From Beroe forskalii (lineage: Eukaryota > Ctenophora > Nuda > Beroida > Beroidae), in assembly GCA_011033025.1 (NCBI GenBank), contig WFMF01000231.1, forward strand, positions 124,001 through 188,000: a stretch of DNA of 64,000 nucleotides, given 5' to 3'. This document shows, piece by piece, positions 1-11,058 of the stretch (positions are counted from its first letter, which is position 1; the number at the start of each line of letters is the position of its first letter). The notes under the pieces are model-generated. The model worked only from the letters and a program-made list of their open reading frames with translations, was not told the origin of the DNA and made no database searches. A program made the translations under genes and the position numbers.

Positions 1-189
1 AGATTTTTGCACTTTTTACGAGTTATTAAACTGAATTATGCACCGTAATTACTCGTAAAATAGGGAATAATTTCAAACACAAGGAAATGCTTTAATTTAT
101 GATATGAAGCTACAACTGGGTCGACTGTGCGAAATAAATTATTACGCACTGTTCCACTGCACCATAATAAATTATTATGACCTACAGTG

Positions 190-431
190 GGTATCTCTCC
201 CATATAAACGGCTCTGAGTGACGTCACAGATCTAAACGTCAATTTTTCTGTATCCTAAACCTAACCATTGCCCTAACCAAAACCCTAACCTTAATCCTAA
301 CCCTAACAAATCCTGACCCTAATCAGAACCCTAACCCTAATGCTTAAAGCGCTAGGTGCGCTTCATTATATTTTTCTGAGTGACGTCATTGTCATAGATA
401 ATGAAGGCTCCCGTTTACATGGGAGACGTAC
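190..431. mobile_element. MITE with 9-bp target duplication and telomere-like interior
   Basis: The 9-mer CCTACAGTG sits at 181-189 and again at 432-440. Removing the 242 bases between them restores the uninterrupted sequence seen in the family F copies at 57.4 and 61.8 kb. The ends are inverted: the left reads GGTATCTCTCCCATATAAAC and the right, reverse-complemented, reads GTACGTCTCCCATGTAAAC. A palindromic TGACGTCA-type site lies near each end (about 218-226 and 371-378). A 9-bp duplication is typical of Mutator-like elements; that family assignment is inference. Confidence 0.7.
262..343 (+). repeat. Degenerate CCCTAA telomere-like repeat
   Basis: About a dozen hexamers of CCCTAA or one-base variants (CCTTAA, TCCTAA, CCAAAA) run through this stretch. 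It lies inside the small MITE at 190-431, so it travels with that element and is not evidence of a chromosome end. Confidence 0.75.
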
Positions 432-545
432 CCTACAGTGCGTAATAAATCCTGATTTTGGCACTTCGGTGCGTAATAATTTATTGCGCACGGTACCCTG
501 GTGCCTATAGGGTTTTTGAATACATAGCCAAAACATGCCTGGAAG

Positions 546-940
546 GTGCATAATACGTTATTACGGATCCGAGATGTATCTAGCTGTGACGCTGTTCCCT
601 TAACACGGGCGTCGGGCGCACGTGTGAAGCAGCGTAGTGTGAGGACGTTAGGGGCTGCGAGCACCTCACACGGACAGTTAGCCTTTACCAGTGACAACTT
701 ATCCAGTCATGCAGCACCGCAGTGGCTGAAGATAACCTGCACCAAAGGAGAGATGGGTGTGCAGTGGAAAAGGAGATGCGGACTCTCATTGCTTGGGGTA
801 TCATGTTGTGGAACCTATCTGATGACCTACCTTCTAAAGGTAACTAAGATGCGCCGGGGTAACAACCGAGTAGTATTGGGCGTAGACAGGGTTGTACTAA
901 CACAGATTAGTGCAATTGTTAATAATTCGTAATCCGTCAC
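546..940. other. No recognisable gene
   Basis: A 128-codon plus-strand frame is open from 546 to 932, but the translation has no recognisable domain, no splice context and ordinary low-complexity composition. It is probably fortuitous. Confidence 0.4.
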
Positions 941-1180
941 GACACTTCATCGTTCGGAACGACACTTCATCTCAGGGTTCGACACTTCATCTCAGGGTTC
1001 GACACTTCATCTCAGGGTTCGACACTTCATCTCGGGGTACGACACTTCATCTCAGGGTTCGACACTTCATCTCGGGGTACGACACTTCATCTCAGGGTTC
1101 GACACTTCATCTCGGGGTACGACACTTCATCTCAGGGTACGACATTTCATCTCGGGGTACGACACTTCATCTCAGACTGC
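941..1180 (+). repeat. 20-bp minisatellite, 12 units
   Basis: The unit is GACACTTCATCTCAGGGTTC, repeated exactly every 20 bases. Variants alternate between CTCAGGGTTC and CTCGGGGTAC; the first and last units are degenerate. Confidence 0.95.
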
Positions 1181-2774
1181 GTTGTAATCGGCATTCAATG
1201 AGCTCATACGTTTGCATTGAGTATTATACGACAGTCAGCGATGTCATTCACCATAATATAGCTCGAATTACTGCCTAAATTCTACAAAATATCAACGGAT
1301 ACGCGCGTTACCATCACATTATTTATTTTGCGCGCTACGCAAAGCAGGAACTACTTTGTGACGGTGGCAATTATGGTGGGTTAATGGTAATATGATCTAA
1401 TTGGGTCCTCATTTGTACATACATTTTGATAAATACAATTATCAATCATATTCACAATACTTATCCTTAAAATCTGCTCATGTTCAAGCAATATCTCGCT
1501 TCATAGAAACAAGAATTGCGCCTGCGGGCTTAATTCTTCAATTCTTGTTTGTGGGACGTACCCGTATGCAGGCGCTTAATTTCCCTCCCCTTAGCATCAT
1601 ACTACAACAGGCACTCCTAGTAGGAGTCTAAATATTGCGCCAATGCTGCGCGCGACCACCGAAAACATGCATTGGCACGTGCCATTTCTTCTGAAATTTT
1701 TGCGCGCACGTTCTTACGTACCAAGTTGTTGTAATCAGTTCCTTGTAGATTTCACGCCATTTCGTTGAATTGGTTTACGTTTCGCATCAGATTGTGTAAC
1801 CGTTTGTTCACGCGCTGTATTTTCTTGACTGATTGATTGATTGAAAACCCCGAAGGGCACCGCAATGGGCTTCTAAATATATTTGAAATATGATTAACTT
1901 CAATCTTGACATTGAACACATCAATTTAATATCTTCAGCTTGTCAACTTCTAGTATCATTCATGCAGTCAAAACGTGTATGAAACTTAAACAAAATTAAC
2001 TAAATGAAATCAATACCGCGAAAACTGTTCAGTTTTGTGTGGGCAATGACAATCATAAGAACTGTTCTATCACTTGACTGTTGATATCACTTGACTGTTG
2101 ATGTCACTTTTCATCTGATCTTCAAAAATTTCAAATTTCATGCTTTCTGTTTCAATGCTGTCACTCGTTCCGAGAAGAATCATTGGTCTTTCACAAATCA
2201 CATCGACCCACCGTATTTTTTGAACTTAGTCGAATTCAGTATACAGTCGAATAGTGATACAGTTTGGTACTAAAACTAATACAGAACCGAAGCCTTATCA
2301 TCTTATCCCTCAATACATAGCACAACTCACTCTTAAGATTTTAAGTCAGAATTCTTCAACAGCCCTTCAATTTAGAATTTATCGTAATTTTAGAGAATTT
2401 GAGCATTTCCACGGATGGACCAAGTCAGACTTTAGTTTTGACAACCGACAGCCAATGATTATAAAATTCGTGATTTTGAAGATTTGTGATAAGGGGACGG
2501 ACGGAAGGACGGACGGAGGGAGGACATTTTCGCGACTGATATTATAAAGGAGCAATCCGGGCACTTTCCAGAAATAACAGTAGTTCTATTGCAAATCTGG
2601 ACCTGATATACACATATCTCTATTCTAACCTTCCCAAACCACGATCTCTGCCAACCCTCTCATTTGCCTTTTTGTATTCACAAAAAGGCCAATGGGGAGG
2701 GAAAAAATGTAAGAAGGGAGTATTATATCCGAAAGTTGCAGATTTATTCTTATACTGGTACGAGCATAATTATG
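1181..2774. other. Non-coding, mostly featureless
   Basis: I see no exon or known gene. A short GGAC/GGAA microsatellite lies at about 2495-2522. Short open frames in this interval show no family resemblance. Confidence 0.5.
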
Positions 2775-4246
2775 TCGCTAGCGTAACACTATACATTAGC
2801 GTAACACTATACAGCCTACCTACGTATCTATGCAGTGTGCCCTTTCAGGGCCCAACTACAGTCATTAGCGTAACACTATACAGCCTACCTACGTATCTAT
2901 GCGGTGTGCCCTTTCAGGGCCAAACTACAGTCATTAGCGTAGCTACCCTTATCTATGCGGTGTTCCCTTTCAGGGGCCCAACTACAGTCATTAGCGTAAC
3001 ACTATACAGCCTACCTACGTATCTATACAGTGTTGCCCTTTCAGGGCCCAACTACAGTCATTAGCGTAACACTACAGCCTACCTACGTATCTATGCGGTG
3101 TGCCCTTTCAGGGCCCCAACTACAGTCATTAGCGTAACACTATACAGCCTACCTACGTATCTATGCGGTGTGCCCTTTCAGGACTAACTACAGTCATTAG
3201 CGTAACACTATACAGCCTACCTACACGTATCTATGCGGTGTGCCTTTCAGGGCCTGCTTACAGTCATTAGCGTAACACTATACAGCCTACCTACGTATCT
3301 ATACAGTGTGCCCTTTCAGGGTAGCTACAGTCATTAGCGTAACACTATACAGCCTACCTACACGTATCTATGCGGTGTGTCCTTTCAGGGCCCAACGACA
3401 GTCATTAGTAACACTATACAGCCTACCTACGTATCTATGCGGTGTGTCCTTTCAGGGCCCAACTACAGTCATTAGCGTAACACTATACAGCCTACCTACG
3501 TATCTATGCGGTGTGTCCTTTCAGGGCCCAACTACAGTCATTAGCGTAACACTATACAGCCTACCTACGTATCTATGCAGTGTGCCCTTTCAGGGCCCAA
3601 CTACAGTCATTAGCGTAACACTATACAGCCTACCTACGTATCTATGCGGTGTTCCCTTTCAGGGCCCAACTACAGTCATTAGCGTAACACTATACAGCCT
3701 ACCTACGTATCTATGCAGTGTGCCCTTTCAGGGTCCAACTACAGTCATTAGCGTAACTATGCAGTGGTATTTATCAGTGTGCCCTTTCCAACTACAGTCA
3801 TTAGCGTAACACTACAGCCTACCTACGTATCTATGCAGTGTGCCCTTTCAGGGCCCAACTACAGTCATTAGCGTAACACTATACAGCCTACGTATCTATG
3901 CGGTGTGTTCCCTTTCAGGGTCCAACTACAGTCATTAGCGTAACACTATACAACAGCCTACCTACGTATCTATGCGGTGTGCCTGGGGCCCAACTACAGT
4001 CATTAGCGTAACACTATACAGCCTACCTACGTATCTATGCAGTGTGTGCCCTTTCAGGGCCCAGCTACAGTCGTGGCGTAACACTATACAGCGTACCTAC
4101 GTATCTATGCAGTGTGCCCTTTCAGGGCCCAACTACAGTCATTAGCGTAACACTACAGCCTACCTACGTATCTATGCAGTGTGCCCTTTCAGGGCCCAAC
4201 TGCAGTCGTGCGTAACACTATACAGCGGCCTACGTATCTATGCAGT
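2775..4246 (+). repeat. 69-bp satellite, block 1
   Basis: The tandem unit begins GTCATTAGCGTAACACTATA and continues through CAGCCTACCTACGTATCTAT and GCAGTGTGCCCTTTCAGGGC. Its length is 69 bases, so unmutated units stay open in every frame that lacks a stop and give artificial 23-residue repeat proteins. Units here vary (CAGTG/CGGTG) and carry many small indels. Each unit holds a CCCTTTCAGGG stem and a GGGCCC palindrome. Confidence 0.95.
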
Positions 4247-4399
4247 GTGCCGGGGGGGGGCAACGTCCCGCTTTGTCCCGTTTTGTCCCGTTTTGTCCCG
4301 CCCCAAAAAATGTCCCGTTTGGAAAAATAGGTGAGCAACGGGACAAAAATGGGACATTGGGACATTGCGGACAAAAGCAGGACATTTGTCTCTTGCAGA
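4247..4399 (+). mobile_element. Left end of a G-run TIR element, truncated by the gap
   Basis: The 69-bp array stops abruptly at a run of G followed by GCAACGTCCCGC, then irregular repeats of TTTGTCCCG and its inverse GGGACA. The G-run plus GCAAC start resembles the end of element A (19764-21936). The sequence runs into Ns, so the other end cannot be seen. Confidence 0.45.
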
Positions 4400-4499
4400 N
4401 NNNNNNNNNNNNNNNNNNNNNNNNNNNNNNNNNNNNNNNNNNNNNNNNNNNNNNNNNNNNNNNNNNNNNNNNNNNNNNNNNNNNNNNNNNNNNNNNNNN
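4400..4499. other. 100-N assembly gap
   Basis: There are exactly 100 N characters, the usual placeholder for a gap of unknown size. It sits inside the satellite block. Confidence 1.
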
Positions 4500-6830
4500 A
4501 AAAACGCCTACCACCAGGGGGGCCTTTTCCCCCAACTACAGTCCCAAAATTCCCCTCCAAAGGGGGGGGCCCCTTCGGCCCCTGTCTTTAGGTCCCCCAG
4601 CCACCCATTACTAAAAGGGTTGCCCCTTTGGCCCCTTGGGGCACAAACGCAGCATGGCCTTTGGGCCACAATCTGCGTCCTTTCAGCCTTACGTTTTTTG
4701 GGTTTTCACCCAAACACCCCGAAACTTTGCCCCACTTGGGGGTTTTCCCCCAACCTATTAGCGAAACCTTGCCCCCACGTTTAGGGGGCCCCCCCGGGCC
4801 CCAAGTCTTAGGTTTTTACCCTCACTACCTGGCCGGCCCCTTTCACCCCAATACTCTTTAGCTCCCTTCCCTACCCCCTTTCCCCCCTTTTTAGGCCAAA
4901 TATTCGAAACCTTTGCCCCCCTTTTTTTAAAAAACCCCCCCTCTATTCGTTTTTTTCGCCCCCCATTAATGCCTTTGGGCCCCTTTTAAAAACCAGTTTG
5001 CCATTACCTTTAAAACCCCTTTGGGCCCCAAAGTCTTAGCAACCAACCCGCCCTTTTTTTTTTTGGGGTCCCCCCCCACGGGCCTTTTCAGGCCCCTTGG
5101 GGGGCCCCCCCTCCTTTTAGGTCCTTTCCCCCCCCAAAATCATTGGAAAAAACCCCCAACAGTACCCTATTTTTTCCCTACCTGCATCTTTTCCCGGGGG
5201 CCCCTTTTTGGGAAAATACTCAAGCAACACTTTCAGCCTCCTTACAGGTCCTTTCGGGGCCAAAACTACAGTCTTGCAAATATAAGCCTACCTCTTTAGG
5301 TGCTTTCCCCCAAAATTTCAGTCTTAGCGTAACCCAAAATTTTCAATTTTAAGGGTTTCCCCCTTTCCAGCCTGGGGAACTTCCCCCCCCGGGTTTTATT
5401 GCCTTTTGGGCCCCAATCAGTTTAGCAAACTATACACCCTACCTGTTTTGTGCCTTTCGGGCCAATACATTATTCCTTACCCCTACTATTTTGGGGTTTT
5501 TTCCCTTTCACAAAATCATAAAAAAATTCCCCCTTTTCCCTTTCTGGGTTCCCCCTAACCACAAAATCACCCCTCTCCCCCTTTCACCCCAACCAATGGC
5601 CCCACGCCTACCCGGGCCTTTCGGCCCCTTTTTCCCCTTCCGGAAAAAATTAAAAGGGCCCCTTTGGGCATGGGGTTTTTTCGCCCCACAGTAAGCGTCC
5701 TTCAGCCCCCCGGGTTTTAAATTTTTGGCCCAAATTCACTTAGGGCTTTTTTTAACACCCAGTATTTTTTTGGGGCCCCGCAACCCCGCAAACCCCCTCG
5801 TATTGGGTCCCCCTTCAGCCCAATTGTCAAAGGGAACCAAAGCCACCTACAATTATCGGGGGTTTTTCGGCCCAACTCTTTAAAACCCAAACGCCCCCTT
5901 AATTTCCCCTTCACCCAAAACCGGCCCCACCCCTATTACTATACAGCCCCCCAATCTTTGCGTCCTTTCCCACCTACGTTTTTGGGTCCCTTCAGAAAAT
6001 CTAAAACCCAAATTTTAACCCCTCTTTTTTTCTTGGAATTTTTTTGGGCCCAATAATTTTAGCAAACCCATAACCCCCGTTAAAAGGGCCCCACCCCCCA
6101 AATACTCTTTAGCCATTTCCAGCCCCCCCATTCTTAGGTTTTTGGCCCAATACGCAACAACCTATCCCCTTTATGGGGGCCCCTTTTGGGGCCCAAAAAT
6201 TCTTACTCATTTATACACCCCTAATTTCAGGGGCCCCCCCAAAACCTTACTCACTTACCATACTTTTTAGGGGGGCCCCTAGGCCCACATAACTTCCTAC
6301 GATTAGGGTGCCCTTTGGGGCCCAAACCACGCTGCGTAAAAAAACCCCCCCCATCCCCTTTCCCCTTAAAGCCCAAAACCCCCCAAACTTTATTGTCCCT
6401 TTCGGGGTTTTTCGGCCCACACCCCCGATTTTACATTTTTTTTAAATTAGGTCTTGGAAAATATCCCTACCAAATTTCCTTTTTTTTTTCGGGTTCAGCC
6501 CCAAACTACGTCCTTTTTCCCTCACCCCACTTTTTAATTTTACCACTTTTAAAGGGGGTTCGGGGCCCATAATCCAAACCCCCTTCCCCACCATGCCCCT
6601 TGGGGCCCCCTCTCGGGCTAAAACCCGCCTCCCCGGAATTTCCCCTCCGGGCTTTTCGTAAAACCCCCCTCAATGGGTTTTTTTAGGCCCCAAAGTATTA
6701 GCGTAAATTCAGCCTCCATTTAAATGCCTTTTGGGTAAAGGGGCCCAAACACATCACCCAAATCTACGGGTTCCTTGGCCAATCGTCCCCACTACCCCCT
6801 ATACGGGCCCCTTTGGGGCCCAATGCCGCC
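4500..6830. other. Probable corrupted consensus of the 69-bp satellite
   Basis: This stretch is full of inflated homopolymers (CCCCCC, GGGG, TTTTTT), yet it keeps recognisable scraps of the satellite at roughly the expected spacing, such as CAACTACAGTC, TTTAGCAAAC, CAGCCTACCT and CCTTTCAGG. It begins at the gap and returns abruptly to clean satellite near 6831. The likeliest reading is low-quality long-read consensus, not real sequence. No genes should be called here. Confidence 0.75.
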
Positions 6831-9800
6831 CAACCACAGTCATTAGCGTAACACTATACAGCCTACCTACGTATCTATGCAGTGTGCCCTTTCAGGGCCC
6901 AACTACAGTCATTAGCGTAACACTATACAGCCTACCTACGTATCTATACGTGCCCTTTCAGGGCCCAACTACAGTCATTAGCGTAACACTATACAGCCTA
7001 CCTACGTATCTATACAGTGTGCCCTTTCAGGGCCCAACTACAGTCATTAGCGTAACACTATACAGCCTACCTACATGTATCTATATGAGCCTATGCAGTG
7101 TGCCCTTTAACACCATACAGCCTAGTAGTGCCCTTTCAGGGCCCAACTACAGTCATTAGCGTAACACTACAGCCTACCTACGTATCTACAGTGTGCCCTT
7201 TCAGGGCCCAACTACAGTCATTAGCGTAACACTATACAGCCTACCTACGTATCTACAGTGTGCCCTTTCAGGGCCCAACTACAGTCATTAGCGTAACACT
7301 ATACAGCCTACCTACGTATCTATGCAGTGTGCCCTTTCAGGGCCCAACTACAGTCATTAGCGTAACACTATACAGCCTACCTACGTATCTATACAGTGTG
7401 CCCTTTCAGGGCCCAACTACAGTCATTAGCGTAACACTATACAGCCTACCTACGTATCTATGCAGTGTGCGCTTTCAGGGCCCAACTACAGTCATTAGCG
7501 TAACACTATACAGCCTACCTACGTATCTATGCGGTGTGCCCTTTCAGGGCCCAACTACAGTCATTAGCGTAACACTATACAGCCTACCCACGTATCTATG
7601 CGGTGGTGTGCCCTTTCAGGGCCCAACTACAGTCATTAGCGTAACACTATACAGCCTACCTACGTATCTATGCAGTGTGCCCTTCAGGCCCAACTACAGT
7701 CATTAGCGTAACACTATACAGCCTACCTACTATTATCTATGCAGTGTGCCCTTTCAGGGCCCAACTACAGTCATTAGCGTAACACTATACAGCCTACCCA
7801 CGTATCTATGCGCAGTGCCCTTTCAGGGCCCAACTACAGTCATTAGCGTAACACTATACAGCCTACCTACGTATCTATGTGCCCTTTCAGGGCCCAGCAC
7901 CATACAGTCATTAGCGTAACATCACTATACAGCCTACCTACGCATGTATCTATGCAGTGTGCCCTTTCAGGGCCCAACTACAGTCATTAGCGTAACACTA
8001 TACAGCCTACCCATGCATTTATACAGTGTGCCCTTCAGGGCCCAACTACAGTCGTAACACTATACAGCCTACCTACGTATCTTATGCACCCTTCAGGGCC
8101 CAACTACAGTCATTAGCGTAACACTATACAGCCTACCTACGTATCTATGCGGTGTGCCCTTTCAGGGCCCAACTACAGTCATTAGCGTAACACTATACAG
8201 CCTACCTACGTATCTATGCGGTGTTGCCCTTTCAGGGCCCAACTACAGTCATTAGCGTAACACTATACAGCCTACACCATACGCCTATTTATCCATGGTG
8301 TGCCCTTCAGGGCCAACTACAGTCATTAGCGTAACACTATACAGCCTACCTACGTATCTATACAGTGTGCCCTTTCAGGGCCCAACTACAGTCATTAGCG
8401 TAACACTATACAGCCTACCTACGTATCTATGCAGTGTGCCCTTTCAGGGCCCAACTACAGTCATTAGCGTAACACTATACAGCCTACCTACGTATCTATA
8501 CAGTGGTGTTCTTTCAGGGCCCAACTACAGTCATTAGCGTAACACTATACAGCCTACCTTCAGGGCCCATTTATACAGTGTGCCCTTTCAGGGCCCAACT
8601 ACAGTCATTAGCGTAACACTATACAGCCTACCTACGTATCTATGCAGTGTGCCCTTTCAGGGCCCAACTACAGTCATTAGCGTAACACTATACAGCCTAC
8701 CTACGTATCTATGCAGTGTGCCCTTTCAGGGCCCAACTACAGTCATTAGCGTAACACTATACAGCCTACCTACGTATCTATGCAGTGTGCCCTTTCAGGG
8801 CCCAACTACAGTCATTAGCGTAACACTATACAGCCTACCTACGTATCTATGCAGTGTGCCCTTTCAGGGCCCAACTACAGTCATTAGCGTAACACTATAC
8901 AGCCTACCTACGTATCTATACAGTGTGCCCTTTCAGGGCCCAACTACAGTCATTAGCGTAACACTATACAGCCTATCTATACAGTGTGCCCTTTCAGGCC
9001 CAACTACAGTCCTACGTATCTATGCAGTGTGCCCTTTCAGGCCCAACTACAGTCATTAGCGTAACACTATACAGCCTACCTACGTATCTATGCAGTGTGC
9101 CCTTTCAGGGCCCAACTACAGTCATTAGCGTAACACTATACAGCCTACCTACGTATCTATGCAGTGTGCCCTTTCAGGGCCCAACTACAGTCATTAGCGT
9201 AACACTATACAGCCTACCTACGTATCTATGCAGTGTGCCCTTTCAGGGCCCAACTACAGTCATTAGCGTAACACTATACAGCCTACCTACGTATCTATGC
9301 AGTGTGCCCTTTCAGGGCCCAACTACAGTCATTAGCGTAACACTATACAGCCTACCTACGTATCTATGCAGTGTGCCCTTTCAGGGCCCAACTACAGTCA
9401 TTAGCGTAACACTATACAGCCTACCTACGTATCTATGCAGTGTGCCCTTTCAGGGCCCAACTACAGTCATTAGCGTAACACTATACAGCCTACCTACGTA
9501 TCTATGCGGTGTGCCCTTTCAGGGCCCAACTACAGTCATTAGCGTAACACTATACAGCCTACCTACGTATCTATGCAGTGTGCCCTTTCAGGGCCCAACT
9601 ACAGTCATTAGCGTAACACTATACAGCCTACCTACGTATCTATGCGGTGTGCCCTTTCAGGGCCCAACTACAGTCATTAGCGTAACACTATACAGCCTAC
9701 CTTTCACGTATCTATACAGCCTACCTGTGCCCTTTCAGGGCCCAACTACAGTCATTAGCGTAACACTATACAGCCTACCTACGTATCTATGCGGTGTGCC

Positions 9801-10043
9801 CTTTCAGGGCCCAACTACAGTCATTAGCGTAACACTATACAGCCTACCTACGTATCTATGCGGTGTGCCCTTTCAGGGCCCAACTACAGTCATTAGCGTA
9901 ACACTATACAGCCTACCTACGTATCTATACAGTGTGCCCTTTCAGGGCCCAACTACAGTCATTAGCGTAACACTATACAGCCTACCTACGTATCTATGCA
10001 GTGTGCCCTTTCAGGGCCCAACTACAGTCATTAGCGTAACACC
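6831..10043 (+). repeat. 69-bp satellite, block 2
   Basis: It has the same unit as block 1. From about 8580 to 10020 the units are almost identical, so a 409-codon frame stays open at 8986-10215. That frame is a by-product of the unit being 3 x 23 bases. The array ends at 10043 with a run of C. Confidence 0.95.
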
Positions 10044-10336
10044 CCCCCTGCGTAATGGAAGGATTTTGTTGTCCAAAATGTCCCGGGCGTCCGTCCCATC
10101 ATCCATAAGATCCAACTTCGTGAGTACTCCAATAGTCCGAATTCCTGTAGAAAGTAAAAACACGTATATAAGGTTTATAGATAGGGGGGGGGGGCAACGC
10201 GCTTTAACTCTTTAAGACTCTTTTAGGCCCCACTTTCTAGGACTATTTTCAGATTATTTATATCATTTGGAGCCTACAAAGCTAAAAGGGTACTAGACTT
10301 AAATTGCTCTAATGATCGATTGCATAGCCCCATTTA
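10044..10336. other. Transition sequence with a G-run
   Basis: There is no gene. A run of 12-13 G followed by GCAACGCG (about 10177-10200) looks like another G-run TIR. The stretch after it (AGGCCCCACTTTCTAGG) recurs at about 13726 and, degenerate, near 13520. Confidence 0.4.
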
Positions 10337-10922
10337 CCTTACAAGACAAAATAACACGGGACAGTAATTCCGGGGATCGAAATTTTGGGGCTTCGAAAAT
10401 ATGGGGGTTATTTTCAAAAATCCCCAAATTTCCCTAGACCCCAGATAAAATTAGGGGATTTTCGCCTTTTTTCAAACTCGAAAAAGTAAGGTAACTTTTG
10501 GGAATAAATCAGAACTTCAGAAAGGCCAATATAACTCAATAACTGAGGTGATCGATGTAGTAGAATTTCGAGTACAAGATTCCTTTTATCGAGTCGAGTG
10601 TTTTATTTGTAATTATTACCTACTGCATTATTACTGCATTGTTATTATTAAATTTATTAAACGTTGTTTCTCTATTAAACGTTGTTTCTCTATACTGCAT
10701 TATTATTAGTGCATTTATGATATTTTGAACTCTTTTGCACTGATATACTTTGACACTTTGTCAGGAAATTTCATATTTTATGCACTGTTAGTTAAATCGC
10801 AAACCCGCAATTAACTAATTTGGGGGAAATAATTTTGGGGATCAAAATTTTGGGGTACGAAAATATGGGCATTTTACCGAAAAATCCCCAAATTTCGAAC
10901 CTTTTAAATATGTCTCGTAAGG
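10337..10922. mobile_element. TA-flanked MITE, CCTTAC family, copy 1
   Basis: It starts CCTTACAAGACA and ends TGTCTCGTAAGG, giving inverted ends. The left flank is TA; the expected right TA has become TT. The interior is homologous to the inverted copy at 24565-25049 and carries paired GGGGATTTT / AAAATCCCC stems. It has no coding capacity and is about 100 bp longer than copy 2 because of internal repeats. Confidence 0.75.
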
Positions 10923-11058
10923 TTGCGAAAATGCCATTAATATAGTCTGATGGTCTGATTTAGTGATTTTCTCAATGAGGCAACAGTATACCAGTATTCT
11001 AACAATACGGTATAATTTGAGGACACTATGCCTATAGATCAGAGACAACTGTGGGAAA

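Larger units (their letters stand above)
1..545 (-). mobile_element. TIR-type element family F, partial copy
   Basis: The reverse complement matches 61670-61920 and 57310-57570 over blocks containing 'TTATTACGCACTG', 'AACATTTCCTTGTGTTTGAAA' and 'CAGTTTAATAACTCGTAA'. The copy is cut by the window edge and split by a second element at 190-431. No coding capacity is visible. Confidence 0.7.

Noticed and set aside
262..343. Chromosome end or telomere
   Set aside because: The CCCTAA units are degenerate, short and enclosed in a transposon with a target duplication.
4240..6572. Open frames around and after the gap
   Set aside because: They run through Ns or through sequence that appears corrupted.
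10177..10200. Partner end for the element starting at 4247
   Set aside because: It has the same orientation of G-run and GCAAC as the left end rather than the inverse, so it cannot be the right terminus of that element.
8986..10215. 409-codon open frame with 23-residue repeats, the longest in the window
   Set aside because: It is the 69-bp satellite read in frame. Indel-bearing units elsewhere in the array break it freely, and it has no start context or splice sites.
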